The notes below the pieces were generated by a model. That model was given only the letters and a program-made list of their open reading frames with translations, did not search any database and was not told the DNA's origin. 64,000 nucleotides of DNA from Yoonia litorea (GTDB taxonomy: Bacteria; Pseudomonadota; Alphaproteobacteria; Rhodobacterales; Rhodobacteraceae), in the NCBI RefSeq assembly GCF_900114675.1, contig NZ_FOZM01000003.1:124001-188000 (forward strand), in the 5' to 3' direction. Within the stretch, counting starts at the first letter, position 1; each line of letters opens with the position of its first letter. Positions 7,066-15,461 of this stretch are shown here, piece by piece. Both the position numbers and the translations under genes were made by a program.

Positions 7066-7091
7066 GGAACCAAACGAAACATTCTGGCGTT
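7066..7091 (+). promoter_or_regulatory. EcfG-type promoter of the 69-aa gene
   Basis: GGAAC at 7066-7070, a 17-bp spacer, CGTT at 7088-7091, ending 33 bp before the ATG at 7125. It lies just after the topoisomerase stop. Confidence 0.65.
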
Positions 7092-7124
7092 GAAGATTGA
7101 GTATTCCAGACGGAGTTTTCTGAA

Positions 7125-7334
7125 ATGACCGCGAAGATTAAGAACCTTTGGTACAACCCTGCCGAAAGCGCATTTGAAGGTCGCGTCGATGTCGCGAAAG
7201 GGGCCGCAACCTACCGCTACCCCTGCACGGTCTCTGGTCCGATGACCATGTCCCGCAAGATTGTGAAAGACCGCATGGTCGCGCAAGCCAAGCGTATGTC
7301 CGACAGCCCCGGCGGTATCTATTCGGTCATCTGA
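7125..7334 (+). CDS. Small uncharacterised stress-linked protein, 69 aa
   Basis: The product begins MTAKIKNLWYNPAESAFEGR and ends SDSPGGIYSVI; it is basic, soluble, with no signal or membrane segment, and I do not recognise a family. The position directly behind an EcfG-type promoter and right after topoisomerase IB suggests a general stress gene. The ribosome site is a modest CGGAG about twelve bases upstream. It is short of recognisable motifs, so the function stays open. Confidence 0.65.
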   Translation: MTAKIKNLWYNPAESAFEGRVDVAKGAATYRYPCTVSGPMTMSRKIVKDRMVAQAKRMSDSPGGIYSVI

Positions 7335-7347
7335 CCCGCACCCCGCC

Positions 7348-8199
7348 TTACAACATCTCGAAAGGATCGCGGTCGTTCTCGACGCGGTACTCGCGCGGCG
7401 TCATGCCGATCTGCTTTCGGAACAGACGGTAGAAGTAGCTGACGTTTTCAAACCCGCAGCCTTCGATGATTTCATCAACTGGCGTTTCGGTGCTGCGCAA
7501 CAACTGCGCTGCGTGCTCGATCCTGATCCGGTTGATATACTCTGACGGGGTAAAGCCCGTCACGGATTTGCAGGTCCGGCAGACGTGTTCATGGCTCCGC
7601 CCTGCCGCAGCGACCAGTCCAGGCGCGCCCAGACGGAAAATCTCTGGTGACAAGGCCGCGCTACAGGCCGCCGCAAACCAGCGCGGGGTGGAGGCACTGA
7701 CCCCGATTGGCAAATGGGCAACGCGATTGATCAAAGCCAGCAGGAATTCCTCGATCCGCGCAAGTGATCTTTCCGCCGTCTGAAGCTGCTCTGCAATCGT
7801 GATCGCGCGCGCAAAGCGTGACGGACCCAGCGTGTGCAACTCAGGCAAAGGCCCGCTTGCATCGAAAAAGCGCCCCGCAATGGTGTCGCCATAACGCGTC
7901 ACCAGATGGCGGGCGGTATCCTCGCGGAACATCACATTGATGATCTGGCATCCTGTCTTGCGGTTGGCGCAAAAGGCGTGGCTGTCAGAAGGGCGCATGA
8001 ACATCAACTGCCCCGCCTCAAGCGTCTGTGCCACCCCGTTGATCCAATGCGACGCGGTGCCATGCTCGATCAGGAAAACCTCGTAATAGTCATGGTCATG
8101 GGCGCGCTCGGGATAGCGCTTGGCCAGATGCTTGCGCGCGAAATGGAACGCTTCGCGGGGTGCGATATAGCTGTCGATATAGAAACGCGTCGTCTGCAT
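7348..8199 (-). CDS. AraC family transcriptional regulator
   Basis: A 283-aa protein with an N-terminal cupin-like sensing domain (HDHDYYEVFLIEHG, GQLMFMRPSDSHAF, residues about 25-90) and a C-terminal double helix-turn-helix (TPSEYINRIRIEHAAQLL and EIIEGCGFENVSYFYRLFRK). The cupin part with paired His resembles sugar-responsive AraC members. It is divergent from the PhyH / ABC transporter / mannosidase operon starting at 8332 and is probably its regulator; the 132-bp AT-rich gap between them should hold the operator. The inducer is probably the transported substrate (inference). Confidence 0.9.
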   Translation of the reverse strand: MQTTRFYIDSYIAPREAFHFARKHLAKRYPERAHDHDYYEVFLIEHGTASHWINGVAQTLEAGQLMFMRPSDSHAFCANRKTGCQIINVMFREDTARHLVTRYGDTIAGRFFDASGPLPELHTLGPSRFARAITIAEQLQTAERSLARIEEFLLALINRVAHLPIGVSASTPRWFAAACSAALSPEIFRLGAPGLVAAAGRSHEHVCRTCKSVTGFTPSEYINRIRIEHAAQLLRSTETPVDEIIEGCGFENVSYFYRLFRKQIGMTPREYRVENDRDPFEML

Positions 8200-8331
8200 T
8201 GGCCAATATTAGCAAAGCATTTGCCCAAAATGGGAGAAAAATATCAAAATGGTGCAATAAAATGTCAATGTGCGCCACTGACTCTGATCCGTTTCGGAGC
8301 ATGATCTTCCCAGCTTTGGGAGGAGCAACAA

Positions 8332-9159
8332 ATGCAACAGGTCGTGCAAGACCTTCAGTTTGAGCCCGTGCGCCCCGCCGGTCTCAAGCGGCTCAGCGAG
8401 GCCGAGATCGCGCAATACAACGCAAACGGCTTTGTGCAGCCCTATGATGTCTTCTCCGACGGTGAAATCGCTGAAATCCGTGATTACGTTGACGGACTGA
8501 TGGCCGCCCTCGGCCCTGACGGCGCTTACGGCATCAACTGCTATCAGGCGCGTCTGTCAGGTCTTTACGATATCGCCGCTGACCCGCGCATCCTTGATCT
8601 GGTCGAAGACCTGATCGGTCCGGATATCCTGTGCTGGGCCAGTGCGATCCTGTCCAAACGTCCGCATGACCCAAAGGCCGTCCCCTGGCATCAGGATGCA
8701 TCCTTCTGGGCGCTGTCACCAGCCCGCACGGTCACCGTCTGGCTGGCCATCGACGATGCCGACGACGAAAACTCCGCCATGCGTTTCATTCCCGGCACCC
8801 ATGACAAAGGGGCGTTGCCGGTGGCCGAGACCGATGGCGCGGCCAATGTCTTTCACAAGGGCACCGCCAACGCAGAGGCGCTTGGCACCCCCTTCACCAA
8901 CACATTGCGCGCCGGTCAGGTATCCTTGCATGCCGATATGCTTGTGCACGGGTCGCAGGCCAACAGATCAGATCGCCGCCGCTGCGGGCTGACCCTGCGG
9001 TATTGCCCGCCAAGCGTGCAGATCACCGATCCGGCGTGGGCCGGTGGTGTCGAAGCGATCTTGTGCCGTGGCGAGGCGCGCGACTGGAAGGTGCACCCGC
9101 GCCCTGACAACAACGACATTACGCTGACCTCCAGCCCTCATGTGGTGGGGAACAACTGA
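8332..9159 (+). CDS. PhyH-family Fe(II)/2-oxoglutarate dioxygenase
   Basis: A 275-aa protein. The iron-binding facial triad is visible: His and Asp in VPWHQDASFW (about residues 120 and 122) and the distal His in DMLVHGSQAN (about 205), with an Arg-rich SDRRRCGLTLRY for 2-oxoglutarate. PhyH proteins hydroxylate or oxidatively cleave small molecules. RBS GGGAGGAG precedes the ATG. It is the first gene of an operon with an MBL-fold protein, a dipeptide-type ABC importer and a GH38 mannosidase, so its substrate is probably taken up by that importer. The actual substrate cannot be read from the sequence. Confidence 0.88.
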   Translation: MQQVVQDLQFEPVRPAGLKRLSEAEIAQYNANGFVQPYDVFSDGEIAEIRDYVDGLMAALGPDGAYGINCYQARLSGLYDIAADPRILDLVEDLIGPDILCWASAILSKRPHDPKAVPWHQDASFWALSPARTVTVWLAIDDADDENSAMRFIPGTHDKGALPVAETDGAANVFHKGTANAEALGTPFTNTLRAGQVSLHADMLVHGSQANRSDRRRCGLTLRYCPPSVQITDPAWAGGVEAILCRGEARDWKVHPRPDNNDITLTSSPHVVGNN

Positions 9160-9839
9160 TGCGGATCAAATGGTACGGACAGGCTGCGTTCATGCTTACC
9201 TCCGAAAATGGGCTGCGCGTTGCGACCGATCCTTACACACCGCATGAGCTTGGCTACAGCGATATGACCGACCCCGCCGATGTGGTTCTGACGTCATCGG
9301 ATGATGACAGCGCCCATTGCCGCTACGATCTGGTGCCCGGCAGCCATATCTGGCTCAACACGCTTGATGTGGTGCGGCAAGGCGCACCGATCACTGTCGA
9401 AGGCATCACCGTTGATGCCGTCGAAGCCATGGAGATCGAGGATCACCCGCTGCATGAACCGGGTGCCAACGCGATGTATCGTTTCGCACTCGACGGTATG
9501 GAAATCGGCCACATGGGCGATATCGGCAATGATTTCAACGACAAGCAGCTTGCATTCTTTGAAGGCGTTGACATTCTGCTGACCCTTGCCGGCGGAATTT
9601 TCACAACCCGCCTTGATGAAGTGAAACGGCTGATTGACCACACAAAACCGAAACTCGTCATTCCGATGCACTTCCGTACGCTCACCTACAAGCCACGGAA
9701 CCTGCTGTGGATCGAAAGCTTCCTGTCTTACTTCGACGAAAAGCAGGATGTGGATTTTGCCTTCGGCTGCGAAGCCGAGGTGACAAAGGATACCTTGCCA
9801 GAGCGCACCCGCGTTTTGGTGATGGACTATGCCCGCTAG
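9159..9839 (+). CDS. MBL-fold protein (UlaG-like) with an altered metal motif
   Basis: A 226-aa protein that begins MRIKWYGQAAFMLTSENGLRV with an ATDPY segment, typical of UlaG-like metallo-beta-lactamase-fold hydrolases. The usual HxHxDH metal motif is replaced by SSDDDSAH (after DVVLT), while a GHMGDIGN and a VIPMHFRT segment keep other ligands. It may therefore bind metal differently or have lost hydrolase activity. Its ATG overlaps the stop of the dioxygenase gene by one base, so the two are coupled. A role as lactonase or phosphodiesterase in the same catabolic route is inference. Confidence 0.8.
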   Translation: MRIKWYGQAAFMLTSENGLRVATDPYTPHELGYSDMTDPADVVLTSSDDDSAHCRYDLVPGSHIWLNTLDVVRQGAPITVEGITVDAVEAMEIEDHPLHEPGANAMYRFALDGMEIGHMGDIGNDFNDKQLAFFEGVDILLTLAGGIFTTRLDEVKRLIDHTKPKLVIPMHFRTLTYKPRNLLWIESFLSYFDEKQDVDFAFGCEAEVTKDTLPERTRVLVMDYAR

Positions 9840-9882
9840 GGCGCATTGATGGGCAGTTTGCCCGACCAACTGGGAGGAAAAT

Positions 9883-11610
9883 ATGAAACTTACAACGACC
9901 CTTTTGGCGTCATCGGCACTTGCCCTTATGGCAGGTGCGGCACTGGCCCAAGACGTCTCTCGCGAGAACACCGTCATTTTCGACCTCGACCGGACGATCC
10001 AGGACCCTGAGAACTTCAACTGGATGACGCCTGGCACAAAGCGGATGCATGGTGCCCACCAGACGATGTGGGAACCGCTCTTTATCCTCAACTACGGTAC
10101 CGGCGAACTGGACCCGTGGCTTGCCACCGGTTTTGAGCAGAACGACGACAGCACCGAATTCACCATTTCACTGCGCGAAGGCGTGGAATGGTCCGACGGT
10201 GAGGCCTTCAATGCCGACGATGTGGTCTTTACCGTCAACCTTGCGCTGACCAACGAAGAGATTTCCAGCCGTGAAGCCTCGACCATCCGCGCACAGGTCG
10301 CCTCTGTTGAAAAGGTGGATGATCAGACAGTGAAATTCACACTGACCAATCCGAACCCGCGTTTCATCGTGGAAAACTTCGGTGTGCGGATTTTCGGCTC
10401 TTTCCTGATCATGCCAGAGCATATCTGGAGCGGTGAAAACGCTGCGACCTTCGCATTCAACCCGCCCATCGGCACCGGCCCTTACACATTCACCTCAGCC
10501 GCATCGAACCGCGCGATCTGGGATCGTAACGATGACTGGTGGGGTGCCAAGACAGGCTTCATGGACCTGCCAGCGCCAGAGCGCGTCATCTTCCTTGAGT
10601 CAGGTGGCGAGGAAAGCCGCGCACAGCTGATGGCCTCCAACCAGTTGGATGCCGCCCAGAACGTCACCATCGGTACGTTCGAGGCCATTCAGGCCCAGAA
10701 CCCGAACGTGATCGCATGGTATGCCGATTACCCATATGCCGCCGCTGACCCATGCGCGCGCCAGTTGGAAATCAACACCACGATTGCCCCTTGGGACAAT
10801 GCCAACATGCGCAAGGCTGTGGCCCACATCATCGACCGCAACCAGATCGTGAATGTTGCCTATGAAGGCACCACCGAAGCCAGCCGCACGATGTTCGCGC
10901 AATATGGCTCGATGGCACCATTCATCGACGCTGTGGTCGAAGCTGGATACGGCTTGCCAGCCGCCGCTGACGTGGCCGCCGGTCAGGCGCTGATCGAGGG
11001 CGAAGGCTGGACCCGTGATGGTGATTACTACACCAAGGACGGCGAAACGCTTTCGGTTGATATCCATGTGAACTCGGCCTCCACCGAATACACCCGCACA
11101 ATCGACGTGATCGTCGAGCAGCTTCAGCGTGCAGGCATCGACGCCCGTGCTGTGCCTGTCGAGAACGGCGTGTTCTGGGGTGAGGTGCTGCCATTCGGTG
11201 CCTATGAGATGTCCTATAGCTGGCTCTCATGCGGATCGGTGAACGAACCTTGGGCATCCATGGGCCGCTACACCGTGGCCGATGTTGTGCCGGTCGGCGA
11301 ACGCTCACCTGGCTTCAACAACACCGCCCGTTGGGACGGTCCGGCGGCAGAGGCTTACTCCGCCATCATGGCCGATATTGCATCACGCCCATTGGGTGAT
11401 GAGGAAATCCCTGGACTGGTCGCTGAGGCCTATCAGCATCTGGATGCCGAAATGCCGTTCATCCCGCTTGTTCAGGCCGCCAAGCTGCTGCCGATGAACG
11501 AGACCTACTGGACGGGTTGGCCCACCGCGGACAACTACTACAACCATCCGTTCTTCTGGTGGAACCACACCCACCAGATCATCCACAATCTGGAACCGGC
11601 TGGAAACTAA
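9883..11610 (+). CDS. ABC transporter substrate-binding protein, family 5 (peptide/oligosaccharide type)
   Basis: A 575-aa periplasmic binding protein with a clear signal peptide (MKLTTTLLASSALALMAGAA, cleaved after ALA). The SBP_bac_5 fold shows in MHGAHQTMWEPLFILNYGTG, the ADDVVFTVNLAL segment and the C-terminal hinge. The family binds peptides, but related members bind opines or oligosaccharides; the neighbouring GH38 mannosidase favours a glycan or glycoside here. RBS GGGAGGA lies eight bases before the ATG. It is followed by a 174-bp spacer with strong hairpins that may raise the amount of this gene's mRNA relative to the permease genes. Confidence 0.9.
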   Translation: MKLTTTLLASSALALMAGAALAQDVSRENTVIFDLDRTIQDPENFNWMTPGTKRMHGAHQTMWEPLFILNYGTGELDPWLATGFEQNDDSTEFTISLREGVEWSDGEAFNADDVVFTVNLALTNEEISSREASTIRAQVASVEKVDDQTVKFTLTNPNPRFIVENFGVRIFGSFLIMPEHIWSGENAATFAFNPPIGTGPYTFTSAASNRAIWDRNDDWWGAKTGFMDLPAPERVIFLESGGEESRAQLMASNQLDAAQNVTIGTFEAIQAQNPNVIAWYADYPYAAADPCARQLEINTTIAPWDNANMRKAVAHIIDRNQIVNVAYEGTTEASRTMFAQYGSMAPFIDAVVEAGYGLPAAADVAAGQALIEGEGWTRDGDYYTKDGETLSVDIHVNSASTEYTRTIDVIVEQLQRAGIDARAVPVENGVFWGEVLPFGAYEMSYSWLSCGSVNEPWASMGRYTVADVVPVGERSPGFNNTARWDGPAAEAYSAIMADIASRPLGDEEIPGLVAEAYQHLDAEMPFIPLVQAAKLLPMNETYWTGWPTADNYYNHPFFWWNHTHQIIHNLEPAGN

Positions 11611-11621
11611 GGGTTCTCCCG

Positions 11622-11674
11622 GGGGGCTGGCGCGGCGCGTCTGCGCTGGCCCCCTCGGCCCCGACAACCGGGGC
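11622..11674 (+). promoter_or_regulatory. Two GC-rich hairpins after the binding-protein gene
   Basis: Hairpin 1 pairs GGGGGC plus GCGC (11622-11633) with GCGC plus GCCCCC (11643-11654) around a TG/TG internal loop. Hairpin 2 pairs GCCCCG (11658-11663) with CGGGGC (11669-11674) around a 5-base loop. No T run follows, so these look like mRNA-stabilising or attenuating structures rather than terminators. Confidence 0.6.
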
Positions 11675-11691
11675 TGTATGGCAAGGGTGTA

Positions 11692-11746
11692 TGTACGGCT
11701 GGTGCACAGCCTGTGTACAGCCAGTGTACAGGGTGTGTACGCCTCC
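11692..11746. repeat. Five units of an 11-bp tandem repeat headed by TGTAC
   Basis: TGTAC or TGCAC starts at 11692, 11703, 11714, 11725 and 11736, exactly 11 bp apart. Units read TGTACGGCTGG, TGCACAGCCTG, TGTACAGCCAG, TGTACAGGGTG and TGTACGCCTCC. The first units can also fold (TGTAC-GGCT with AGCC and GTACA). The array lies just after two hairpins and ends about 40 bp before the permease start. Confidence 0.65.
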
Positions 11747-11784
11747 TGAACCCTTCCCATACCGCCTTTTCGAAAGGAAAATCC

Positions 11785-12795
11785 ATGGGACGCATCCCCC
11801 GCGACTACCTGATCAACCGGCTGGTTACACTTGTGCTGACCATCCTGATCGCGGCCACGATTATCTGGATCATCCCGCGGCTCTCGCCTGTCGATCCGGC
11901 GGAAATCGCTCTCGGACGCATGGCCGCCGGTGCTGGTTCGGTCGCGAATTCAGAGGAAATTCTGGCGCAGTTGCGCGCGAACATGGGCATCGATCAGCCG
12001 CTAATTGTTCAATACTTCAAGTATATTAGCGGTGCTCTGGTCTTTGATTTCGGTCTCTCGACAGCTGCATTCCCGACGCCTGTCTCGACGCTGATCCTCA
12101 ATGCGCTGCCTTGGACGCTGGGTCTGATGATCCTGTCGCTCCTGATCACTTTTGTGATTGGTAACCTGCTCGGCGCGCTGATGGTCTGGGACCGCTCACC
12201 CAAGCTGGTGCGGGTCGCCATCCCCGCCGCCATGGTCTTCACCTCCATCCCCCCAATCCTCTCAGGCCTCCTGCTGATGTGGATTTTCGCAGCGAAACTC
12301 CAATGGTTCCCCCTCACCGGCGCGTACTCGATTTTTGTCGAGCCAGGGTGGTCCTGGAGCTTTGTCCAGTCTGTGCTGCATCACGGGTTCCTGCCTGCCC
12401 TGTCGATTGTCGTTGTGACCTTCGGCTTCTGGGCGTTGGGGATGCGCGGTCTGATGATCGGCGTGCAGGGCGAAGACTACGTCAAGCTGGCCGAAGCCAA
12501 GGGCCTGCGCCCGCGCTACATCCTTTACCGCTACATGATCCGCAACGCGATCCTGCCGCAAATCACGGCCTTCGCGCTCAAGATCGGGCTTCTTATCGCC
12601 GGGCAGGTGCTGGTGGAACGGATCTTTGCCTATAACGGGATGGGCAAGCTTCTCTACGATGCGATCCTCAATCAGGATTTCCCTGTGATCCAAGGCGTCA
12701 GCTACGTCATTATCCTGATCACGGCGCTGTCTGTCTTCCTTGTCGATCTGCTTTATCCGTTCATCGATCCACGCATCAGACATGAGGCGGCCTGA
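11785..12795 (+). CDS. ABC transporter permease, DppB type
   Basis: A 336-aa inner-membrane protein with about six hydrophobic segments, N-terminal LINRLVTLVLTILIAATIIW, and the permease coupling loop EAKGLRPRYILYRYMIRNAI typical of dipeptide-type BPD permeases. The ATG at 11785 follows GAAAGGA; an ORF opening at 11713 would read through the 11-bp repeats and gives an unlikely N-terminus. It partners with the permease at 12798 and the fused ATPase at 13727 to import the ligand of the binding protein at 9883. Confidence 0.9.
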   Translation: MGRIPRDYLINRLVTLVLTILIAATIIWIIPRLSPVDPAEIALGRMAAGAGSVANSEEILAQLRANMGIDQPLIVQYFKYISGALVFDFGLSTAAFPTPVSTLILNALPWTLGLMILSLLITFVIGNLLGALMVWDRSPKLVRVAIPAAMVFTSIPPILSGLLLMWIFAAKLQWFPLTGAYSIFVEPGWSWSFVQSVLHHGFLPALSIVVVTFGFWALGMRGLMIGVQGEDYVKLAEAKGLRPRYILYRYMIRNAILPQITAFALKIGLLIAGQVLVERIFAYNGMGKLLYDAILNQDFPVIQGVSYVIILITALSVFLVDLLYPFIDPRIRHEAA

Positions 12796-12797
12796 CC

Positions 12798-13730
12798 ATG
12801 ACATCGCAAGACAACATGCCGATGACCCGCGCCGAAAAGAAACAGGCGCGCCGCATCAGACGTTTTGATAATCCGTGGATCAATCCCAAGCTGATCTGGG
12901 GTGCGGCCTTGCTGCTGGGCATCGTCGCTATCGGGATTATCGGGCGTTTCGTCTGGAACCTTGATCTGGTCTTTACGGGCTCGGCACCGCTGAAACTGCC
13001 GCCAATCGGGTTCGAGAACCTGCGCGGTCAACCGGGTGTCCTTGATCACCCTCTGGGCACTGACGGCGGCGGACGGGATATGCTGTCGCTGATTATCATC
13101 GGTGCGCCCAATACATTGTTCGTAGGGCTACTGGCGTCGCTGATCGGTATGTCGATCGGGATTTTTCTCGGCTTTTCCGCTGGCTTTATGGGCGGGCGCA
13201 CCGATGACGTGATCCGTGTCGGCGCTGACGTGATGATCACTATCCCGCCGCTCTTGATCCTCGTCGTGTTTCAGTCGGCCTTCGGTGATGTGTCACTAAC
13301 CATGATGGCCCTGCTCATCGCAGGTTTTGTCTGGCAATCGCCCACGCGCCTGATCCGCGCACAGGTGCTGTCGATGAAGCAGTCCGGCTATGTGCAGATG
13401 GCGCAGCTATCCGGTGCATCCACCAGTCACATCATGTTCCGCGAGATGCTGCCGAACCTTGTGCCTTATCTCTTCGGGTCGTTCATCGCGAGTGTGACCA
13501 CGTCAATCGTGACGGCTGTCGGCCTTGAAGTGCTCGGCCTTGGCCCGCAGCGCATCCCGACCCTTGGCCGCACCATCTACGAGGCGATCAACGCAGGCGC
13601 CCTGATCCAGAACCTCTGGTGGTGGTGGGGTATTCCGACGCTCTTGCTGGGGATCATCTTTATCGGCCTGTTGCTGATCAACCTTGGACTTGATGAAGTC
13701 TCCAACCCACGTCTGAGGAAGTTGTCATGA
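12798..13730 (+). CDS. ABC transporter permease, DppC type
   Basis: A 310-aa inner-membrane protein. A basic cytoplasmic N-terminus (RAEKKQARRIRRFDN) is followed by a first membrane helix, a periplasmic loop with HPLGTDGGGRDMLS, a conserved DppC feature, then five further helices and the coupling loop AQLSGASTSHIMFREMLPN. It begins two bases after the DppB-type stop and its end overlaps the ATPase start (ATGA), so the importer genes are co-translated. Confidence 0.9.
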   Translation: MTSQDNMPMTRAEKKQARRIRRFDNPWINPKLIWGAALLLGIVAIGIIGRFVWNLDLVFTGSAPLKLPPIGFENLRGQPGVLDHPLGTDGGGRDMLSLIIIGAPNTLFVGLLASLIGMSIGIFLGFSAGFMGGRTDDVIRVGADVMITIPPLLILVVFQSAFGDVSLTMMALLIAGFVWQSPTRLIRAQVLSMKQSGYVQMAQLSGASTSHIMFREMLPNLVPYLFGSFIASVTTSIVTAVGLEVLGLGPQRIPTLGRTIYEAINAGALIQNLWWWWGIPTLLLGIIFIGLLLINLGLDEVSNPRLRKLS

Positions 13731-15457
13731 CCGATAAACCAGTTCTGACCCTCAAGGATCTTTCGATCGAGTTTCCTACGCCGAAAGGTGTTGTACAGGC
13801 GGTCAAATCACTCAGCCTTGATATCCACAAAGGCCGCCGCGTGGGTTTCATCGGCGAAAGCGGGTCCGGCAAGACAACCACGGCGCTTGCCGTGATGCAG
13901 ATGCTTGCGGAACCGGGCCGCGTGTCCGGCGGGACAATTGATCTCAGTGGCACAAATATCCTGCATCTGAATGAAGAGGAAATGCGGCGCACCCGACTGA
14001 GCCGCGTCGCCTATATCCCGCAAGGTGCGATGAACTCGCTCAATCCTGTGATGCGGGTCGAGCCGCAGATGTGGGATGCGATTATCGCACATGAAGGCAA
14101 CAAGGACCGCGCCGAACTTCAGCGCCGGTCGGATGAAGCGCTGGAAAGCGTGGGCCTGCCTCCACGCGTCGGCAAGCTGTTCCCGCACGAACTGTCCGGT
14201 GGGATGAAACAGCGCGTCTGCATCGCGATGGGGATTATCCTGAACCCGGAACTGATGATCGCCGATGAGCCGACCTCGGCACTGGACGTGGTCACGCAAC
14301 GGCAGGTGATCCAGACGCTCAAGGATATCCAGAGCAAGATAGGTTCCGGCCTGATGATGATCGGGCACGATATGGGGCTGATGGCGCAGACCGTCGATGA
14401 GCTTGCCGTGTTGAAAGACGGTGAGCTTGTCGAGCATGGCACTGTGCAGCAAATCCTTGAGGCACCCAAGCACCCTTACACCAAGGACCTGATTTCATCG
14501 GTCCCGCTTGTGGGCGGCGAAAGCTTTCTCAACCCCGATGCGCGGGCCGAAGCCCCCAAACGCGCCAGCTCAGAGCCACTCTTGCGGTTCGACAACGTAC
14601 GCAAGGATTATGGATCGGTCACAGCGCTTCGTCCTCTGTCGTTCACCTTGCAAGGGGATACGCCGCAGATCATTTCGATTGTGGGTCAGTCGGGATCAGG
14701 TAAATCGACGATGGGCTCGATCATGCTTGGTTTCAATCCACCAAGCCAAGGGCAGGTCCTATACGAAGGGCAGGACATTCAGCGCATGAACGCGGGCCAA
14801 TCGCTGGAGTTTCGCAAGAACGTGCAGGCGGTCTTTCAGGACCCATACGCCTGTTTCAATCCGTTCTACCGCGTCAACCATGCGCTGAAGTTCCCCTACA
14901 AGCAGTTCGGGCTTGCCACCTCAGAGGCGCAGACCCAGCGCGCCATGGAAGAGGCTTGCGCTGCCGTGGGTCTGGACCCCGATCTGGTACTTTCGCGCTA
15001 TCCGCATCAGTTGTCAGGGGGGCAACGGCAGCGATTGATCGTGGCCCGTGCATTGATGCTGTCACCAAAGCTTCTGATTGCAGATGAACCGGTGTCGATG
15101 GTCGATGCATCCTTGCGCGCCACGATCCTGTCGAACATCTATGACCTGAAGGACAAATACGGGATTTCGATCCTTTACATCACTCATGATCTCGCGACCG
15201 CCTATCACGTGAGCGACTACGTGATGGTGCTGTTCAAGGGGCATGTCGTCGAAGCTGGACCGCCGAAAGAGGTGATCGGCGCACCCCAGCACCCCTATAC
15301 CCGACTTTTGATCGACTCGATCCCATGGCCTGATCTGGAAAGATCGTGGGGCGATGGCCGTGGCGACTGGGACCCGGCGCAACTCGAAGCGCAAGCTGAA
15401 CGTGCTGCAACCGAATATCGCGGGGATGTTCCCGGGTTCGATTTGTTGCGGGCCTAG
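13727..15457 (+). CDS. Fused dipeptide-type ABC ATPase (DppD-DppF)
   Basis: A 576-aa protein with two complete nucleotide-binding domains. Domain 1: Walker A GESGSGKTT (about residues 43-51), signature LSGGMKQR, Walker B LMIADEPTSALD. Domain 2: Walker A GQSGSGKST (about 321-329), signature LSGGQRQR, Walker B LLIADEPVSMVD. Each ends with a PYT oligopeptide-type tail (APKHPYTKDL and APQHPYTRLL). It is a natural fusion of the two ATPases that are separate in E. coli Dpp/Opp. It energises the permeases encoded just upstream, with which it overlaps by four bases. Confidence 0.93.
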   Translation: MTDKPVLTLKDLSIEFPTPKGVVQAVKSLSLDIHKGRRVGFIGESGSGKTTTALAVMQMLAEPGRVSGGTIDLSGTNILHLNEEEMRRTRLSRVAYIPQGAMNSLNPVMRVEPQMWDAIIAHEGNKDRAELQRRSDEALESVGLPPRVGKLFPHELSGGMKQRVCIAMGIILNPELMIADEPTSALDVVTQRQVIQTLKDIQSKIGSGLMMIGHDMGLMAQTVDELAVLKDGELVEHGTVQQILEAPKHPYTKDLISSVPLVGGESFLNPDARAEAPKRASSEPLLRFDNVRKDYGSVTALRPLSFTLQGDTPQIISIVGQSGSGKSTMGSIMLGFNPPSQGQVLYEGQDIQRMNAGQSLEFRKNVQAVFQDPYACFNPFYRVNHALKFPYKQFGLATSEAQTQRAMEEACAAVGLDPDLVLSRYPHQLSGGQRQRLIVARALMLSPKLLIADEPVSMVDASLRATILSNIYDLKDKYGISILYITHDLATAYHVSDYVMVLFKGHVVEAGPPKEVIGAPQHPYTRLLIDSIPWPDLERSWGDGRGDWDPAQLEAQAERAATEYRGDVPGFDLLRA

Positions 15458-15461
15458 TCAA

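Noticed and set aside
11713..11784. N-terminal extension of the DppB-type permease
   Set aside because: It would translate the 11-bp repeats into an unlikely Cys-containing leader; a good ribosome site precedes the ATG at 11785.
15354..15461. Longer start of the GH38 mannosidase inside the ATPase gene
   Set aside because: The overlap of over 100 bases is much longer than elsewhere in the operon, and an ATG four bases after the ATPase stop gives a family-like start.
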